A DNA stretch of 64,000 nucleotides from Euptelea pleiosperma (lineage: Eukaryota; Streptophyta; Magnoliopsida; Ranunculales; Eupteleaceae). This document shows positions 1-11,428 of this stretch, piece by piece; position 1 is the first letter of the stretch; each line of letters begins with the position of its first letter. The notes beneath the pieces are model-generated. The model had not been told where the DNA came from, searched no databases, and saw only the letters and a list, made by a program, of their open reading frames with translations. Position numbers and translations under genes: made by a program. The DNA is taken from positions 10,782,138 to 10,846,137 of the forward strand of contig CM068544.1 in assembly GCA_035048495.1 (NCBI GenBank). The letters are read 5' to 3'.

Positions 1-1285
1 GAGAATGATGATCGATTTAAAATAATTATTGGCTACTTTTAGAGAGAGAAATTTCCCACAAGTAATTAAGACGAGAATAAATTGAGAATAAGACTGAAAA
101 CACAATACTGCAAAATCAATTAAACTTTATTCAATCATAGTGCTTACAAACTATCTTTGTAGAAATTACTAAAAACTTGACTATAAAGCATTAAAATTCT
201 AGAGAGATTTAGAGATAGAAATAAGAACTAGAGAGAGAAAGTGAGATAGAGAGAAGAATAGCTAGAGAGAGAAACTAGGGAGAGAACATAAAGAAAGGAG
301 TTTTAGATAGAGAGAAGGAGAAACCTATATAGAAAGAAAAAGATTGAGGGTTATAGAGAGAAAAACTATACCTTGAATTTACCCAGATTTAGCCAATGGT
401 TAGATCGGCCAAGAGAACATGAAAAGATGAGATCCGATGCATGGTGGCTGTTGTGCATGGTGAACGGGTCGAGAGGATCTGCCCAATGTGAGAAGATCAA
501 GCTTGCTTGGATAGATCGGCCAAAGGAGGTGATTCAGCCATGTCGAGATCCCGACATGGTTCATAAAGCCCTATCCGGAGGAATGAATGGTGGTGGCCCA
601 ATGAGGCGGTGAGGTGGAGCAAAAGAGGGAAGGGTTGCTGGTGCAAAACGGTTGAAGGCGCTGCACCCTTCTTTGCTCACCACGAGGTGATCAATCCGTG
701 AGGACAGGGAAGGTGCGACAGTTGGCAAGTGGTGATGACGATGGAGGTGGAGGGTGGACCAATCTAAGGAGAGGAGCCTCACAACTTCTTCATCCCTTCT
801 TTCTTTTTCTTATTTTCTTTTTTTTGTTTTTTTTTTTTTTTTTCTTTGCTGCCCTTTTTTTTCTGTGAAGGATCCTAACGGTTTGGCCGTTTGTGGCTGG
901 TGTAGCAGTAAGGAGAGATGGATGGTGTCGATGGTGAAGGACGGCTGAAGGTGGCTCGCCGGACTGGTGTTGCAAGTGCTACCTTGCGAGTTGCAGGCGG
1001 TGCTTGGGGCTGATCTATGGTGGAGAACCAGTACGTGGGGCGGTGAAGTGGACTGGGAAGGAGCAGCGGCAAGGTGGAATGATGGAGGACGTGCAGGGGA
1101 GATGGAGGCGCTTGGCGGGGTGGAGCAGACTTGCAAGTCGTAGTGGTGGCTGTTATGGTGGCAACGGCCACCTCCTTCCTTCTTCTACTCCTTCTTCTCT
1201 TTCTTTTTCTGTTTTTCTCTTCCGAAAAGATGAAGAGAATGGCGGCTTGGGAGTGAGAATGGAGAGCGTGGAGAGGAGAGGCCGA

Positions 1286-1311
1286 CCGGAGTTGCAGGTC
1301 TGCAACTCCGG
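1286..1311. repeat. 26-bp near-perfect LTR palindrome
   Basis: Arms CCGGAGTTGCAG and CTGCAACTCCGG surround 2 bases. The same palindrome recurs in most LTRs of this window at a similar distance downstream of the TATA-like box. Confidence 0.9.
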
Positions 1312-1461
1312 TGATGAAAGTTCACGCCGGTTGCAACGTGGTGCAGCCTTGCTGTTTTTGAGCAGCAAGGTGGGAGAGGAAGATTAGTGGCAGCACTGGA
1401 AGACCTCCTGCTGGCGCGTGGATGAAGAGCACAAGAGATGTGCGGTCGTTAATGGAGGTCG

Positions 1462-1486
1462 CCGGAGTTGCAACCTGCAACTCCGG
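1462..1486. repeat. 25-bp LTR palindrome, second copy
   Basis: Arms CCGGAGTTGCA and TGCAACTCCGG surround ACC. It is paired with the copy at 1286-1311. Confidence 0.9.
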
Positions 1487-2860
1487 TGATCTTGAAAAAA
1501 AAATTTTCTTTTTTTTTTTTTTTTTTTCTGTTTAAGAAATGGTGGAAAGTGAGGTCGGCTGAGAAGGAGGAGGAGGAAAGGGGCGGCTGAGGAAGAGGAG
1601 GAAGAAAGGGGCTGCTGGTTTTGATGGAGGGAATGAGGAGTTGAAGTTAGGGGCGGTGGTGCAGTCCGTGGATAGAATCCAAAGGGGGTAACGGCTTATT
1701 AGTGAGAAGAGAGAGTTCATTAGGGTTTTTGGGGGTTCTTTTTAAAGTGAGAGGAAGAGAGAGGACGTGCCTCTCCTCTCCAGCATGGATCTCCTTTGCT
1801 CAAGAATAGAAAGCTTCCACATGCTCCACTCCTTCCAAAAATTGGAGATTTCTATATATTCTTCTTTATGCCACCTCACCCATGGTTTTAAACTCCACCA
1901 TCCATCTTTGAAAACATCAACCCTTTAATCTGCCCGTCCATTTTCCCTTCTTAACTTGATGTGGGGCCCGCTTGCTTTCTGTCATGTCATAAGTGTGTTG
2001 AGAATATCTTCTTCTTAATGCACCCACTGTTAATTTGTATACACCCCTGCTCTTCATACCCACCGTTCTTCTTTGTGCACCTTTGCTTCTTAGTTTCGTT
2101 CACCCACTTTTTAAAAATCATGCACATAGCATCTGGGTCCCTCTTGCTTTGATCATTCGATGTTCTTTGTAAAGAAACCTACTGTTTCCCTCCATCGATC
2201 AACGGTTAGCAACCCTTGGTCCATAACCTCAGTCCATCAATTTGGTTCACACAAGGGTCCAACATCGTGACCCATTGATTTGGTCCACGGTACTAGCCCA
2301 CTAACTGTAGTTCACTAGCCCATCAACATGGCCTGCTTCTTTGTAGAGTGTGCCCAGTGGCTCATCTACTCGAATGGTGCAATCACGGTTCGTCTTTGAT
2401 CACCTAATTGTCTCTTTTGTGTCTTCATGCCATTCATACCCACTTGTCAAGTAACCCTTCATCGAGTACTATCTCAATTCAGTACACATCGTGTGGTGAA
2501 ATAATCACCATCGTTCACTTTGATGAAGATCCAACAGTCAAGATCTGCCCTTGGTGTTGCTTTCTCTCTTAGGTTCACTGGGCTTTGGTACTTGGCTTGC
2601 AAGTTTCGAGAATCGTCCGATTGGGGTTTCCTGCGACAGAAGAAGCGCGTAATGAGACTTTATCAGAACGACTCAATGTCTAGACTTCCAAAAATGTGTT
2701 TAATGCATGCAAATATACCATTTCGTCCAGAAAAGTGTGTTCTACGCAACAAAAGAGACTCTTACGTAGAAAAGTAGATAAATAGAGTATTTTAACGTGG
2801 GAGAATGCAATAACGCTAACAGGATAATTGCTTAAAATAAGCACTTTTGAGCGAATATCA

Positions 2861-2873
2861 CAACCCCCAACCA
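2861..2873 (-). promoter_or_regulatory. Polypurine tract of E1
   Basis: On the minus strand this reads TGGTTGGGGGTTG directly before the LTR start TGATATTCGC. The same tract abuts the 3' LTR of E2, E3 and E5, and a variant (TCGGGGTTG) abuts that of E7. This is where plus-strand DNA synthesis is expected to prime. Confidence 0.88.
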
Positions 2874-3529
2874 GCATATTGCCAATCCTTGGCAATTAGT
2901 GCGAAATACATGAGCTTAAAAGGGCTCTGCACATGCTGCACACTTTTTCATATTAGCTCAGGGAGAACCCCGTTCGTCAAATCATTGAATGGATGCAAAA
3001 ACAGTTACATGCTAGCGAAGAGTTGGAAAGTTTTGGCAAGACTACAGACTGATAATCATGACCCAGAATAGTCAGACTCTGCGTGTGTGTGTGCTCAACG
3101 TTCTCATCATCCGACAGTAAAGATTTCCAGATCACCTCTAAGTTTTTATGCCTCAACCTCAAATCTCACATGTTTAGCACTCAGAATAGAATCACACAAG
3201 AAGGGTTTTCTTCTTTTCTCTCAATTTATATGTGAGGAGATGTATTTAATATAAAGAGGCAAAAGATCTCACATATGTTTTATTTGAAGGAAGGACATCT
3301 TTAACAGAAGAAGATCTCATGATTGGAATACCACTTCACTCGGGAACGTCAGATCAAACTCTATAGCTTCTCTTTCTCCAATCTCCACATTTTATGATCG
3401 TGCTATCCTAGAATCAAGTAGGACTTTCCTGGGTTGTAATGAGGCTTAGGTCAGGTGTAGAAAAATAAAGGTATACAGGATTTCAAAGATCTTGAGAGGA
3501 TATTGCCATTTTCTTGAATTTTTCCTGCG

Positions 3530-3720
3530 ACGTAACACCATTATCTGGTTCTTTTTCCTTTTTTCGTATTTTTCTCTTTTTCTTGATATTTCTGAGACTG
3601 CTCAATTTCTTTTCAGCTCTTCTTCATACTTTCTTTTCATATTTTGTTTTCAGCTTGAACCACTTTCTTTTCCTTTTGATTCTTCTTCTTTACTTTTCTT
3701 TTCACGGTACACCCACATCA
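3530..3720 (-). other. Purine-rich tract conserved in the 3' internal region
   Basis: On the minus strand this is a long A/G-rich stretch. It recurs at 30350-30540 (E5), 52890-53060 (E7), 24330-24480 (E3) and 63870-64000 (E9). It gives overlapping open frames on the other strand that are only translations of the low-complexity run. Confidence 0.7.
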
Positions 3721-4398
3721 GTTATTCTTTTGTCCATCTCAAAATAAGGGTAGCCAGTCATGTTTCGTAGCTGGACTGGATTTTAGGTTGATGGGTTTGC
3801 AAATAAAAGGCTTTTATAGAAAGGTTCAAGGGGCTTCTAGTGAAGTATAATTCAGGTGAGTAAAAAGGCTGAATGGTTCAGAAAAATGGCCTAAATCATT
3901 TTCTAGGGTTTGCACTATCATGTATACTGTCTTGACTGGATACAGAGAAGGTTCTGTCGTAGTAATCCAATGTTGATGTCGTTCCGAGTTCCATGATCGA
4001 AGCAAAAGATAATGAGATCTCTCAACGAATATTGCGGGCATGAAGAATAGTGAGTCATCTTGTGACTCAGGATTATTGTATAACTCTCCGAAATGATTAA
4101 AGGCTCGAAAGCTTACTGGGTTAGGTCTCCACAATTCTTCTCACAGGATCTCTAGAATTTCCAAACTTAGGATGACTCTGATGTTGATAGTGTACAATTG
4201 TGCCGAATCTGATTTTTTCTAAGTTTTCAAACCTGCTGTAGTCACACTTGACTTGACTCAACGCTAACTTTAAACAAAAATTGACATCCTCAATACTGAC
4301 TTAACGGAGGTTTTCAGCTAATCAAAGTCAGGGTATTTGACACATTTTTGAAATTCTAGAAAACTTTTGGAGAACATCGGAAATCACCCCAAAAACAA

Positions 4399-4400
<2 letters not shown>

Positions 4401-4468
<68 letters not shown>
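4401..4468 (-). repeat. 68-base oligo-A/T tract inside the element
   Basis: The plus strand shows 68 uninterrupted T. The equivalent tract is 51 bases in E2 (15995-16045), about 17-19 in E3, about 16 in E5 and about 9 in E7, always just after the G-tract and the second hairpin. Confidence 0.95.
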
Positions 4469-4519
4469 CAAAATGAAGACATGAGTTTTGGTAAATACCC
4501 CACCCCCAACCAAAATACA

Positions 4520-4535
4520 GCACCGTCCTCGGTGC
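4520..4535 (-). other. Conserved hairpin 2 (GCACCG-AGGA-CGGTGC)
   Basis: Perfect 6-bp arms around a four-base loop AGGA. The same hairpin occurs in E2, E3, E6 and E7, and with one G.U-compatible change in E5. A G-rich run GGTTGGGGGTGG follows about 10 bases later. Confidence 0.85.
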
Positions 4536-4773
4536 TCATGACCGGGACATAAAATGATAACAAATCAATGATGATGATGCAAAGATTCAGGAAGGATGTT
4601 ACCAAGTCGGCAGAAACTCGACAGTGTGTGGTACCTGATGATCGGAAGAATGATTGTACCTGCATTTCCAGAGATATAACAGTAATAACAAATGCATGAG
4701 ACTCATGTACTCTAGGAATACCGGAATTGCCTTTCCGAAAGCGCTAAGTTTTACATCTTCAGCCAGACATGAC

Positions 4774-4792
4774 GGGGGTGACAGGCACCCCC
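4774..4792 (-). other. Conserved hairpin 1 after the pol stop
   Basis: On the minus strand arms GGGGGTG and CACCCCC surround CCTGT. In E3, E5 and E7 the arms are GGGGGTA and TACCCCC, a compensatory change at the inner pair. Confidence 0.85.
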
Positions 4793-4826
4793 AACCAAGT
4801 TGGAGCACAGGAGACTGAGTAGATCA

Positions 4827-7800
4827 TCAGTCGACATAGGTAGGATCGATGAGATCGATCTCAAAAGTCTGAATGAACAATACGTCAAGTTCATGGAACT
4901 GTTTTAGACGCTGCCCATTGACCTGAAAAGAGGAGTGATCCTTGGGATCCTCAATAGTGATTGCCCCAAAGGGTGTGACTGCGGTGACCGTATACGGACC
5001 GGTCCACCTAGATTTCAGTTTCCCAGGGAAGAGATGAAGACGAGAATTATAAAGAAGGACCTTCTGTCCTGGATGGAACTCTTTCCTGAGGATGCTCTTG
5101 TCATGTATCCACTTCATTTTGGCTTTGTAATTCTTGGACAAGTTGTAGGCATCATTTCTGAGTTCTTCTAACTCATTCATTTGAAGTTTTCGCTCTTCTC
5201 CTGCAGATTCGAGGTCGAAGTTGAGTTTCTTAATGGCCCATAGGGCACGATGTTCAATCTCTACCGGTAGATGACAAGGTTTCCCAAAGACCAGACGATA
5301 GGGAGACATATTGAGTGGGGTCTTGTAGGCGGTTCTGTATGCCCATAAAGCATCAGTGAGACGAGTAGACCAGTCTTTACGTGTGGTATTGACTGTCTTC
5401 TCCAAGATCTGCTTGATCTGACGATTAGAAACCTCCACTTGACCACTAGTTTGCGGATGATAAGCTAGGGCAACCTTGTGGGTTACCCCATACTTTTTCA
5501 TTAATTTCTCGAATATCCTATTGCAGAAATGGGTGCCCCCATCACTAATGATGGCCTTAGGGGCACCGAATCTGGCGAAGATGAACTCCTTTAGGAATTT
5601 GACTACCACTTTGTGGTCATTGGTCTTGGTGGGAATGGCTTCTATCCATTTGGATACATAGTCTACCGCAAGGAGAATGTACTCAAAACCATAGGAAATG
5701 GGAAAGGGGCCCATGAAGTCGATGCCCCAAATGTCAAATATTTCATCGACTTGGATGGGAGTGAGGGGCATCATGTTCCTCTGGGAGATGCGGCCTAGAT
5801 GCTGACAATTAGGACAGGTTTTGCTGTAGATGTGGGCATCTTTAAATAATGTGGGCCAGTAGAATCCGCATTGCAGCACTTTTTCTGCAGTCTTCTTAGT
5901 GCTGAAATGACCACCACAAGGTTGGTCATGGCACGAGGATAAGATATTGAGTTGGTCCGACTCAGGGACACAGAGACGAATGATCTGGTCAGGACAGTAT
6001 TTATACAAATAAGGATCATCCCAAGAGTAGTACTTAACTCTTGCTAGGAATTGGCTTTTGTCCTGTTTTGACCAGTGTGAAGGCATTTCTTCGGTGACAA
6101 GGTAGTTGACAATATCAGCGTACCAAGGATTAACAGAAATGGCGAACAGTTGTTCGTCTGGAAAGGTTTCAGGGATGGGCTGGGTGTCGAAGGATGACTC
6201 TAAAGTCAGTCTAGACAAGTGATCAGCCACTACATTCTCAGTTCCTTTCTTATCCTTAATCTCGAGGTCGAATTCCTGCAGTAAGAGAATCCATCGAATT
6301 AATCGAGGCTTGGTTTCCTTTTTCGACATGAGATAACGAAGGGCTGCATGATCAGTGTACACAACCACCTTAGTGGCTAAGAGGTACTGACGAAATTTAT
6401 CAAGGGCGAAGACTACCGCCAGGAGTTCTTTCTCAGTGGTGGAGTAATTCATTTGGGCAGAGTTAAGAGTTTTGCTCGCGTAGTAGATCACATGGGATCG
6501 TTTGTCAATTCTCTGCCCTAGAACGGCGCCTAACGCGTAGTCAGAAGCATCGCACATTACCTCAAAAGGTAGAGTCCAATCCGGGGGACGGATAATGGGC
6601 GCAGTAGTGAGCTCAGATTTGAGACGCTCAAATGCCTTGACACAGTCAGCATTAAAGTCGAAAGGACTATCTTTAGCTAGAAGATGGGACAGAGGTCGAG
6701 CGATTTGAGAGAAGTCCTTGATGAATCGCCTATAGAATCCTCCGTGTCCCAAAAAGGATCGGATGTCACGTACGGACTTAGGAATGGGCAAGGTCGAGAT
6801 GATATCGATTTTAGCTTTGTCGACCTCAATGCCCTGATGGGAAATGACATGTCCCAGAACAATGCCCTTCTTCACCATGAAGTGGCATTTCTCCCAATTG
6901 AGGACAAGTCGCTTGTCCTGACAGCGTTGAAGTACCAGCCCTAGATGGTTCAGACAGTCATCAAAGGATGACCCAAAGACTGAGAAGTCGTCCATAAAGA
7001 CTTCGAGGAATTTTTCCACCATGTCAGAGAATATGCTCATCATACACCTTTGAAAGGTCGCGGGTGCATTGCAGAGGCCAAAGGGCATGCGCTTGTAGGC
7101 AAAAGTGCCAAAGGGACAGGTGAAAGTTGTCTTCTCGTGATCCTCAGGGGCGATGGGTATTTGATTATACCCTGAGTAACCATCGAGGAAGCAGTAATAG
7201 GAGTGACCTGCTAATCTCTCCAACATTTGGTCTATGAAGGGTAAAGGAAAATGGTCCTTCCTAGTGTTGGTGTTGAGTCGTCGGTAATCGATGCAGACTC
7301 TCCACCCTTTCTTCAGGCGCTGGGTGACCATTTCCTTGTTCTCATTTTCCACAACTGTGAATCCTGCCTTTTTAGGGACGACATGAATAGGACTCACCCA
7401 TTTGCTATCGGAGATGGGGTAAATGATACCCGCATCTAACAGTTTAAGGACCTCGTCCCGGACTACATCTTTCAAGACGGGGTTCAACCTCCTCTGGTGT
7501 TCTCGAGAGGTTTTGGATTCATCCTCGAGATAGATGTGATGTTGGCACACCGAGGGGTCTATACCTCGAATATCATCTATAGTCCACCCTATCGCAGATT
7601 TGTGCTTGTTGAGCAGCTCGAGAAGTTTCTTACGTTCACTCACAGATAAAGCGGAAGCAAGAATGACAGGGTAGGTTTCCTTAGGACCAAGATAGGCATA
7701 GGAAAGATCTGTGGGAAGAGGCTTAAGCTCCAATATTGGAGCAGATGGAGTAGAAATAAGTGTCACAGAAGACACGGATTGAAGAGGTTTGAATTCAGTA

Positions 7801-10607
7801 GGTAAAGGAAGGATGGGTTCTCTGGCCATGGTTATCAGAGGCTCGAACTCGATGAGAGGAGCGGGGATCTCTATCAGTGGAGCAGTCTCCAAAAGATCAT
7901 TGAGATCAGAAATAGCTGACTCTGTTGCAAAGTCAGCTCCAAAGTGTTCTAGACACTGCTTAAGAATATCTTCGGTGGAGTCCGGGATTAGACTCTCAAC
8001 GGTACACATTTCATCGGTCACTTCGCGATCGGCATCTTGTTGCATTAAACGAAAGATGTTGACCTCAGCTTTGAGGTTACCGAAAGCAATGGACATGTTT
8101 CCGTCTCGGCACCCGATGTGTGCGTTCGCGGTGGCAAGGAATGGACGGCCTAAGATGACTGGAATGCGGTTGTCGTGACACGGCTCGGTGTCTAGAATGA
8201 TAAAGTCCACAGGATAATAAAAGTCAGCGACTTTTACTAGGACATCTTCAATGATTCCTCTTGGAATCTTGATGGACTGATCAGCCAATTTCAGGGTGAC
8301 ATTGGTAGGCTTCATATCTTTCAGTCCTAACTGCTGATATACCGAGAATGGTATGAGGTTAACGCTAGCCCCTAAATCTAGCAAGGCAGTGCAGCTAAAG
8401 TTGTCACCAATTTCACATTGTACAGTTGGGCTACCTGGATCCTTGTGTTTGATTACACTATTGCGTTGAATGAACGCGGTAGCTTTTTCGGCCAAGAAGG
8501 CAGCTTTGGGTACATGCGTACGCCGCTTAACTGTGCACAAGTCTTTGAGAAATTTGGCATAGGAAGGGATTTGCTTGATAGCAGAAAGGAATGGGATATT
8601 GATCTGGACGTCTTTAAAGACGTCTAAGATCTCTGAGAATTGCTGATCCCGCTTATCTTGGACAAGTCTGTCCGGGAAGGGAGGCTTTACTCGACAAATG
8701 GATTTGTCTTTAGCCTTAGATTTCTGCACAGGGATATCTGATGTTGGTGCAGAGGTAGAAGAAGCAGAGGTAGGATTAGTACTAGTTTCCTCTGTACGAG
8801 TGATGGGTGCTGGAGATGGCACCGGTGGTGGTTGGACTCCCATGTCCACAGTTTTTCCAGATCGGAGGGTGGTTACAGCTTGCACCTCCCCTTGACACTT
8901 CTCATTCTGGCTTTGAGATTGGGATCCGATCTCATATACTGCCCCTTTGGCGTTTCCTTTAGGGTTGGCAATGGGTTGGCTAGGAAAGATCCCCTTAGCT
9001 TTCTCAGCTTCCAAGTTACCTAGACGTTGCTCTAGACGAAGCATGGATTGCTGTTGCTGTTGCTCTAGGCGTTGCATAGATTGTTGTTGCTGAGTAATGA
9101 GTTGAGCTAGAAGGTCTTCGATACCAGATTTGGGGACCGACTGTTGGGGAACAGCTAATGGGAGCTGAGGCACCAATTCGCGACTCGAGCTCATTGGGGC
9201 ATTATAGTTATAGGCTGGAGAATTAGTTGGGACAATCGGTTGGTTCTGAAAGGTCTGTGGGACTCTTTGCTGATTCTGAAATGTGCTCGATTGTCCAGAG
9301 TATTGACCCTGTTGGAATTGCTGGTTCTGAGTAGATGGGTACTGATTCTGCTGGTACTGACCCTGATTGAATTGCCTATTGGGTTGATTGAACCCAGGAG
9401 GATACATGCCCTGAGGTTGACGTTGAGGTTGAGCTTGTGGTTGAGTAGACTGAGGCCTCCAAGAAAAGTTAGGGTGGTTTCTCGTGTCCGGATGATAAGA
9501 TTGACTATACGAGTTCTGAGTAGGAGGTTTGTATGTGCTGAAAGCACAAACTTCTTCCTGAAGAGGATTAGACCATCCTTCATTTAAAGGACAATGCTCA
9601 GTAGTATGGGAGGGTTGCAGACAGAGGGTACAGGATTCCATAGGGCTCTCGTGTCCCACATGCATGACTGGGGTAGATTGTTGAGTAGGCTTTTGTACAG
9701 ACACAGCCAGTGCCGAGACTGACTTGCTCAACTCTTGAATGACAGATCGAAGCTCAGTATCAGCTGTAGCATCATGTCCCTTGGTTGTCCTTTGGACCGA
9801 AGTGGTTCGACTAAACTCTGAGTCAGTCGTCCAATGTTGAGAGTTTTCTCCTAACTCGCCCAAGAATTTGTATGCATCGGTCGGAGTTTGGTGCAGGAAT
9901 TTTCCTTGGCACATTGACTCTACCATGGTCCGGGACTCATCAGTAAGTCCCTTATAGAAGACGTGGACAAGATTGCCCTTGTCGATGCTATGGTGGGGAC
10001 ACTTAGTCAGGTAGTCTTGGAATCTATCCCACGCTTCAAAAAATTTCTCATCGGACTTTTGTCGAAAGTCCTGGATGAGTTGCTTCATTTGGTTGGTCCG
10101 AGTCATGGGGTAGAATTTAGACATGAATTTGCCTACCAACTCTTTCCAACTGCTGATTGAATCAGCGGGTAAAGAGTAGAGCCAATCTGAGGCTCGGTCT
10201 TTGAGCGAGAATGGGAAAACTCGCAGACGAACATTGTCATCATCAAGGTTCTGATTCTTGAAAAGTAGGATGACATGTTGGAATTCCCTAATATGGGAAT
10301 ATGGGTCTTCTCTTGGGAGACCACGAAAGGTAGGCAGCATTTGGATCGTCTGCGGCCTGATCTCAAATTGTACCGCCGTAGTAGGTGGGAGAACAATGCA
10401 AGTGGGCGGATTGGCAGAGATAGGAGCGAACGTCTCGATAAGAGGTCGTTCGACTGCCATGACTACAAAGGTAGTAGTACTGGGGGTGGCGGGTGGTGAA
10501 AGAGATGGGGAAGAATTCAGTGGAGGATCCACTGTAGGGATGTGATTCTCAGATCGAACCAAGCGTTTGTTCGGACGATTCCAAACGGGCATACGCGAAT
10601 GAGGCAA
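4827..10607 (-). CDS. gag-pol: Athila-type gag-pol polyprotein, intact
   Basis: A single 1926-residue frame encodes all proteins for retrotransposition by a Ty3/gypsy Athila-type element. Order seen: gag capsid region about 85-250; a zinc knuckle C-x2-C-x4-H-x4-C at 326-339; a Gln/Pro-rich linker 380-530; aspartic protease with DLGAS at 744-748 and ILGRPFLA at 818-825; reverse transcriptase with CIDYRRLN at 1105 and FMDD at 1204-1207; RNase H with CDASD at 1352 and YTDHAAL at 1417; integrase zinc site H1560, H1567, C1598, C1601 and catalytic D1630, D1689, E1725 (35 residues between the last two); GPY-type C-terminus near 1870. There is no chromodomain and no frameshift between gag and pol. 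An alternative in-frame Met at residue 50 aligns with the start of the E7 protein. I see no nonsense codon or missing catalytic residue, but the copy lacks its own primer site. Confidence 0.95.
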   Translation of the reverse strand: MPHSRMPVWNRPNKRLVRSENHIPTVDPPLNSSPSLSPPATPSTTTFVVMAVERPLIETFAPISANPPTCIVLPPTTAVQFEIRPQTIQMLPTFRGLPREDPYSHIREFQHVILLFKNQNLDDDNVRLRVFPFSLKDRASDWLYSLPADSISSWKELVGKFMSKFYPMTRTNQMKQLIQDFRQKSDEKFFEAWDRFQDYLTKCPHHSIDKGNLVHVFYKGLTDESRTMVESMCQGKFLHQTPTDAYKFLGELGENSQHWTTDSEFSRTTSVQRTTKGHDATADTELRSVIQELSKSVSALAVSVQKPTQQSTPVMHVGHESPMESCTLCLQPSHTTEHCPLNEGWSNPLQEEVCAFSTYKPPTQNSYSQSYHPDTRNHPNFSWRPQSTQPQAQPQRQPQGMYPPGFNQPNRQFNQGQYQQNQYPSTQNQQFQQGQYSGQSSTFQNQQRVPQTFQNQPIVPTNSPAYNYNAPMSSSRELVPQLPLAVPQQSVPKSGIEDLLAQLITQQQQSMQRLEQQQQQSMLRLEQRLGNLEAEKAKGIFPSQPIANPKGNAKGAVYEIGSQSQSQNEKCQGEVQAVTTLRSGKTVDMGVQPPPVPSPAPITRTEETSTNPTSASSTSAPTSDIPVQKSKAKDKSICRVKPPFPDRLVQDKRDQQFSEILDVFKDVQINIPFLSAIKQIPSYAKFLKDLCTVKRRTHVPKAAFLAEKATAFIQRNSVIKHKDPGSPTVQCEIGDNFSCTALLDLGASVNLIPFSVYQQLGLKDMKPTNVTLKLADQSIKIPRGIIEDVLVKVADFYYPVDFIILDTEPCHDNRIPVILGRPFLATANAHIGCRDGNMSIAFGNLKAEVNIFRLMQQDADREVTDEMCTVESLIPDSTEDILKQCLEHFGADFATESAISDLNDLLETAPLIEIPAPLIEFEPLITMAREPILPLPTEFKPLQSVSSVTLISTPSAPILELKPLPTDLSYAYLGPKETYPVILASALSVSERKKLLELLNKHKSAIGWTIDDIRGIDPSVCQHHIYLEDESKTSREHQRRLNPVLKDVVRDEVLKLLDAGIIYPISDSKWVSPIHVVPKKAGFTVVENENKEMVTQRLKKGWRVCIDYRRLNTNTRKDHFPLPFIDQMLERLAGHSYYCFLDGYSGYNQIPIAPEDHEKTTFTCPFGTFAYKRMPFGLCNAPATFQRCMMSIFSDMVEKFLEVFMDDFSVFGSSFDDCLNHLGLVLQRCQDKRLVLNWEKCHFMVKKGIVLGHVISHQGIEVDKAKIDIISTLPIPKSVRDIRSFLGHGGFYRRFIKDFSQIARPLSHLLAKDSPFDFNADCVKAFERLKSELTTAPIIRPPDWTLPFEVMCDASDYALGAVLGQRIDKRSHVIYYASKTLNSAQMNYSTTEKELLAVVFALDKFRQYLLATKVVVYTDHAALRYLMSKKETKPRLIRWILLLQEFDLEIKDKKGTENVVADHLSRLTLESSFDTQPIPETFPDEQLFAISVNPWYADIVNYLVTEEMPSHWSKQDKSQFLARVKYYSWDDPYLYKYCPDQIIRLCVPESDQLNILSSCHDQPCGGHFSTKKTAEKVLQCGFYWPTLFKDAHIYSKTCPNCQHLGRISQRNMMPLTPIQVDEIFDIWGIDFMGPFPISYGFEYILLAVDYVSKWIEAIPTKTNDHKVVVKFLKEFIFARFGAPKAIISDGGTHFCNRIFEKLMKKYGVTHKVALAYHPQTSGQVEVSNRQIKQILEKTVNTTRKDWSTRLTDALWAYRTAYKTPLNMSPYRLVFGKPCHLPVEIEHRALWAIKKLNFDLESAGEERKLQMNELEELRNDAYNLSKNYKAKMKWIHDKSILRKEFHPGQKVLLYNSRLHLFPGKLKSRWTGPYTVTAVTPFGAITIEDPKDHSSFQVNGQRLKQFHELDVLFIQTFEIDLIDPTYVD

Positions 10608-11428
10608 GCTCTATACTTGGCAAAAAGTTGCCAGAGAGGAACACTATCCTAAATGATGCACACCAAGCACAGATAATCCTATTCTAAGCAATCAGGATAT
10701 ATTTTAGGAATTATCTTTGTTAGTTTTGGGGCTAGAGTAGATTATGACAGTGGGCGGACCACTGGTTTATCTTTTAACCGCCGGACTAACTGTTTTGCAC
10801 TCAGAGGTTCTCACCAGGCTACACTCTTCAGAGCGAATCCTTTAGTACTAACTCTAGTTAACAACAAGGCAATCCGAAGCCTAGACAGACGTGCGGCACA
10901 ATGGCTGACTTAAGTACGTCCCAGACTAACCGGATTGGTCAAGTGTATAAGAAGAGTGTTCCCTCGGGTTAAGCTAGGGTTGGTGCGTGTTCCTAGTCCA
11001 CACGCAACTAACCGCCGAATAGTCCAAGATGCCACGTCGAGCTCAGTGTACTTGAGTAGCAGGGACTTATGGGTGTGTTAGACAACAGGGACCCGCGCTC
11101 GTGGTCTTATTTCGATTGGATGTTAAGCGGGTTCGCTTTGCGTGGATTTTTCCTCGAACACCGGGCTAATTGGCGCTACTTCTTGATTCTTTTTATTATA
11201 GATGGATCCTGGGGATCAATATCAGCTGGAGTGATGAGGTGGGTGATGAAATCCCACCAGTTTCAATTTTGGAGCTGGGTTTGCTCTCTTAGAGTTGATT
11301 GATTAACGGCCACGCCACGCAAGTCGAATAAGTTGTTGCTAAAAAACAAATAGACAAGCGGCAATGATGCACCCAATATGCTCTGTATCGCACTCAAGGC
11401 GAGGATAGAGTGCGATACATTTTTGTAA
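10608..11428 (-). other. E1 leader, with primer site deleted
   Basis: This non-coding stretch lies between gag and LTR-B. It matches, on the opposite strand, the leaders of E7 (48988-49949) and E8 (60940-61869). The part that should carry the tRNA primer site and the last 40 bp of the LTR is missing: near 11394-11428 leader sequence runs straight into LTR interior. A 13-bp direct repeat ACATTTTTGTAAT flanks the join at about 11417 and 11440. I see no gene in it. Confidence 0.8.

Larger units (their letters stand above)
1..2860 (-). repeat. LTR-A of the tandem array (partial, 3' LTR of E1)
   Basis: The element-orientation start TGATATTCGC is at 2860 and the window edge cuts the other end. The sequence matches LTR-B and LTR-C nearly base for base. 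Reading on the minus strand it has a U3, a TATA-like CTTTAAAAAG near 1739-1748, two 25-26-bp palindromes (1462-1486, 1286-1311), oligo-T and CTT-rich stretches, and a CT-rich zone (minus strand) at 190-370. A potential splice donor CAAG|GTATAG lies at 371. Short open frames here are low-complexity and repeat identically in every LTR copy, so I do not call them genes. Confidence 0.93.
2874..4826 (-). other. E1 3' non-coding internal region
   Basis: About 2 kb between the pol stop and the polypurine tract. It holds no env-like frame. Contents in element order: a hairpin at 4774-4792, a hairpin at 4520-4535 followed by a G-tract, a 68-base oligo-A (minus strand) at 4401-4468, unique-looking sequence, then a purine-rich run (minus strand) at about 3530-3720 and a CA microsatellite near 3085. 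The same order is kept in E3, E5, E6 and E7, which encode no polymerase, so the region probably carries cis signals rather than protein. Confidence 0.85.

Noticed and set aside
2861..4826. An env-like gene between pol and the 3' LTR, as in some Athila elements
   Set aside because: No frame above about 100 codons is conserved and no signal or membrane pattern is found; the region holds hairpins and tracts instead.
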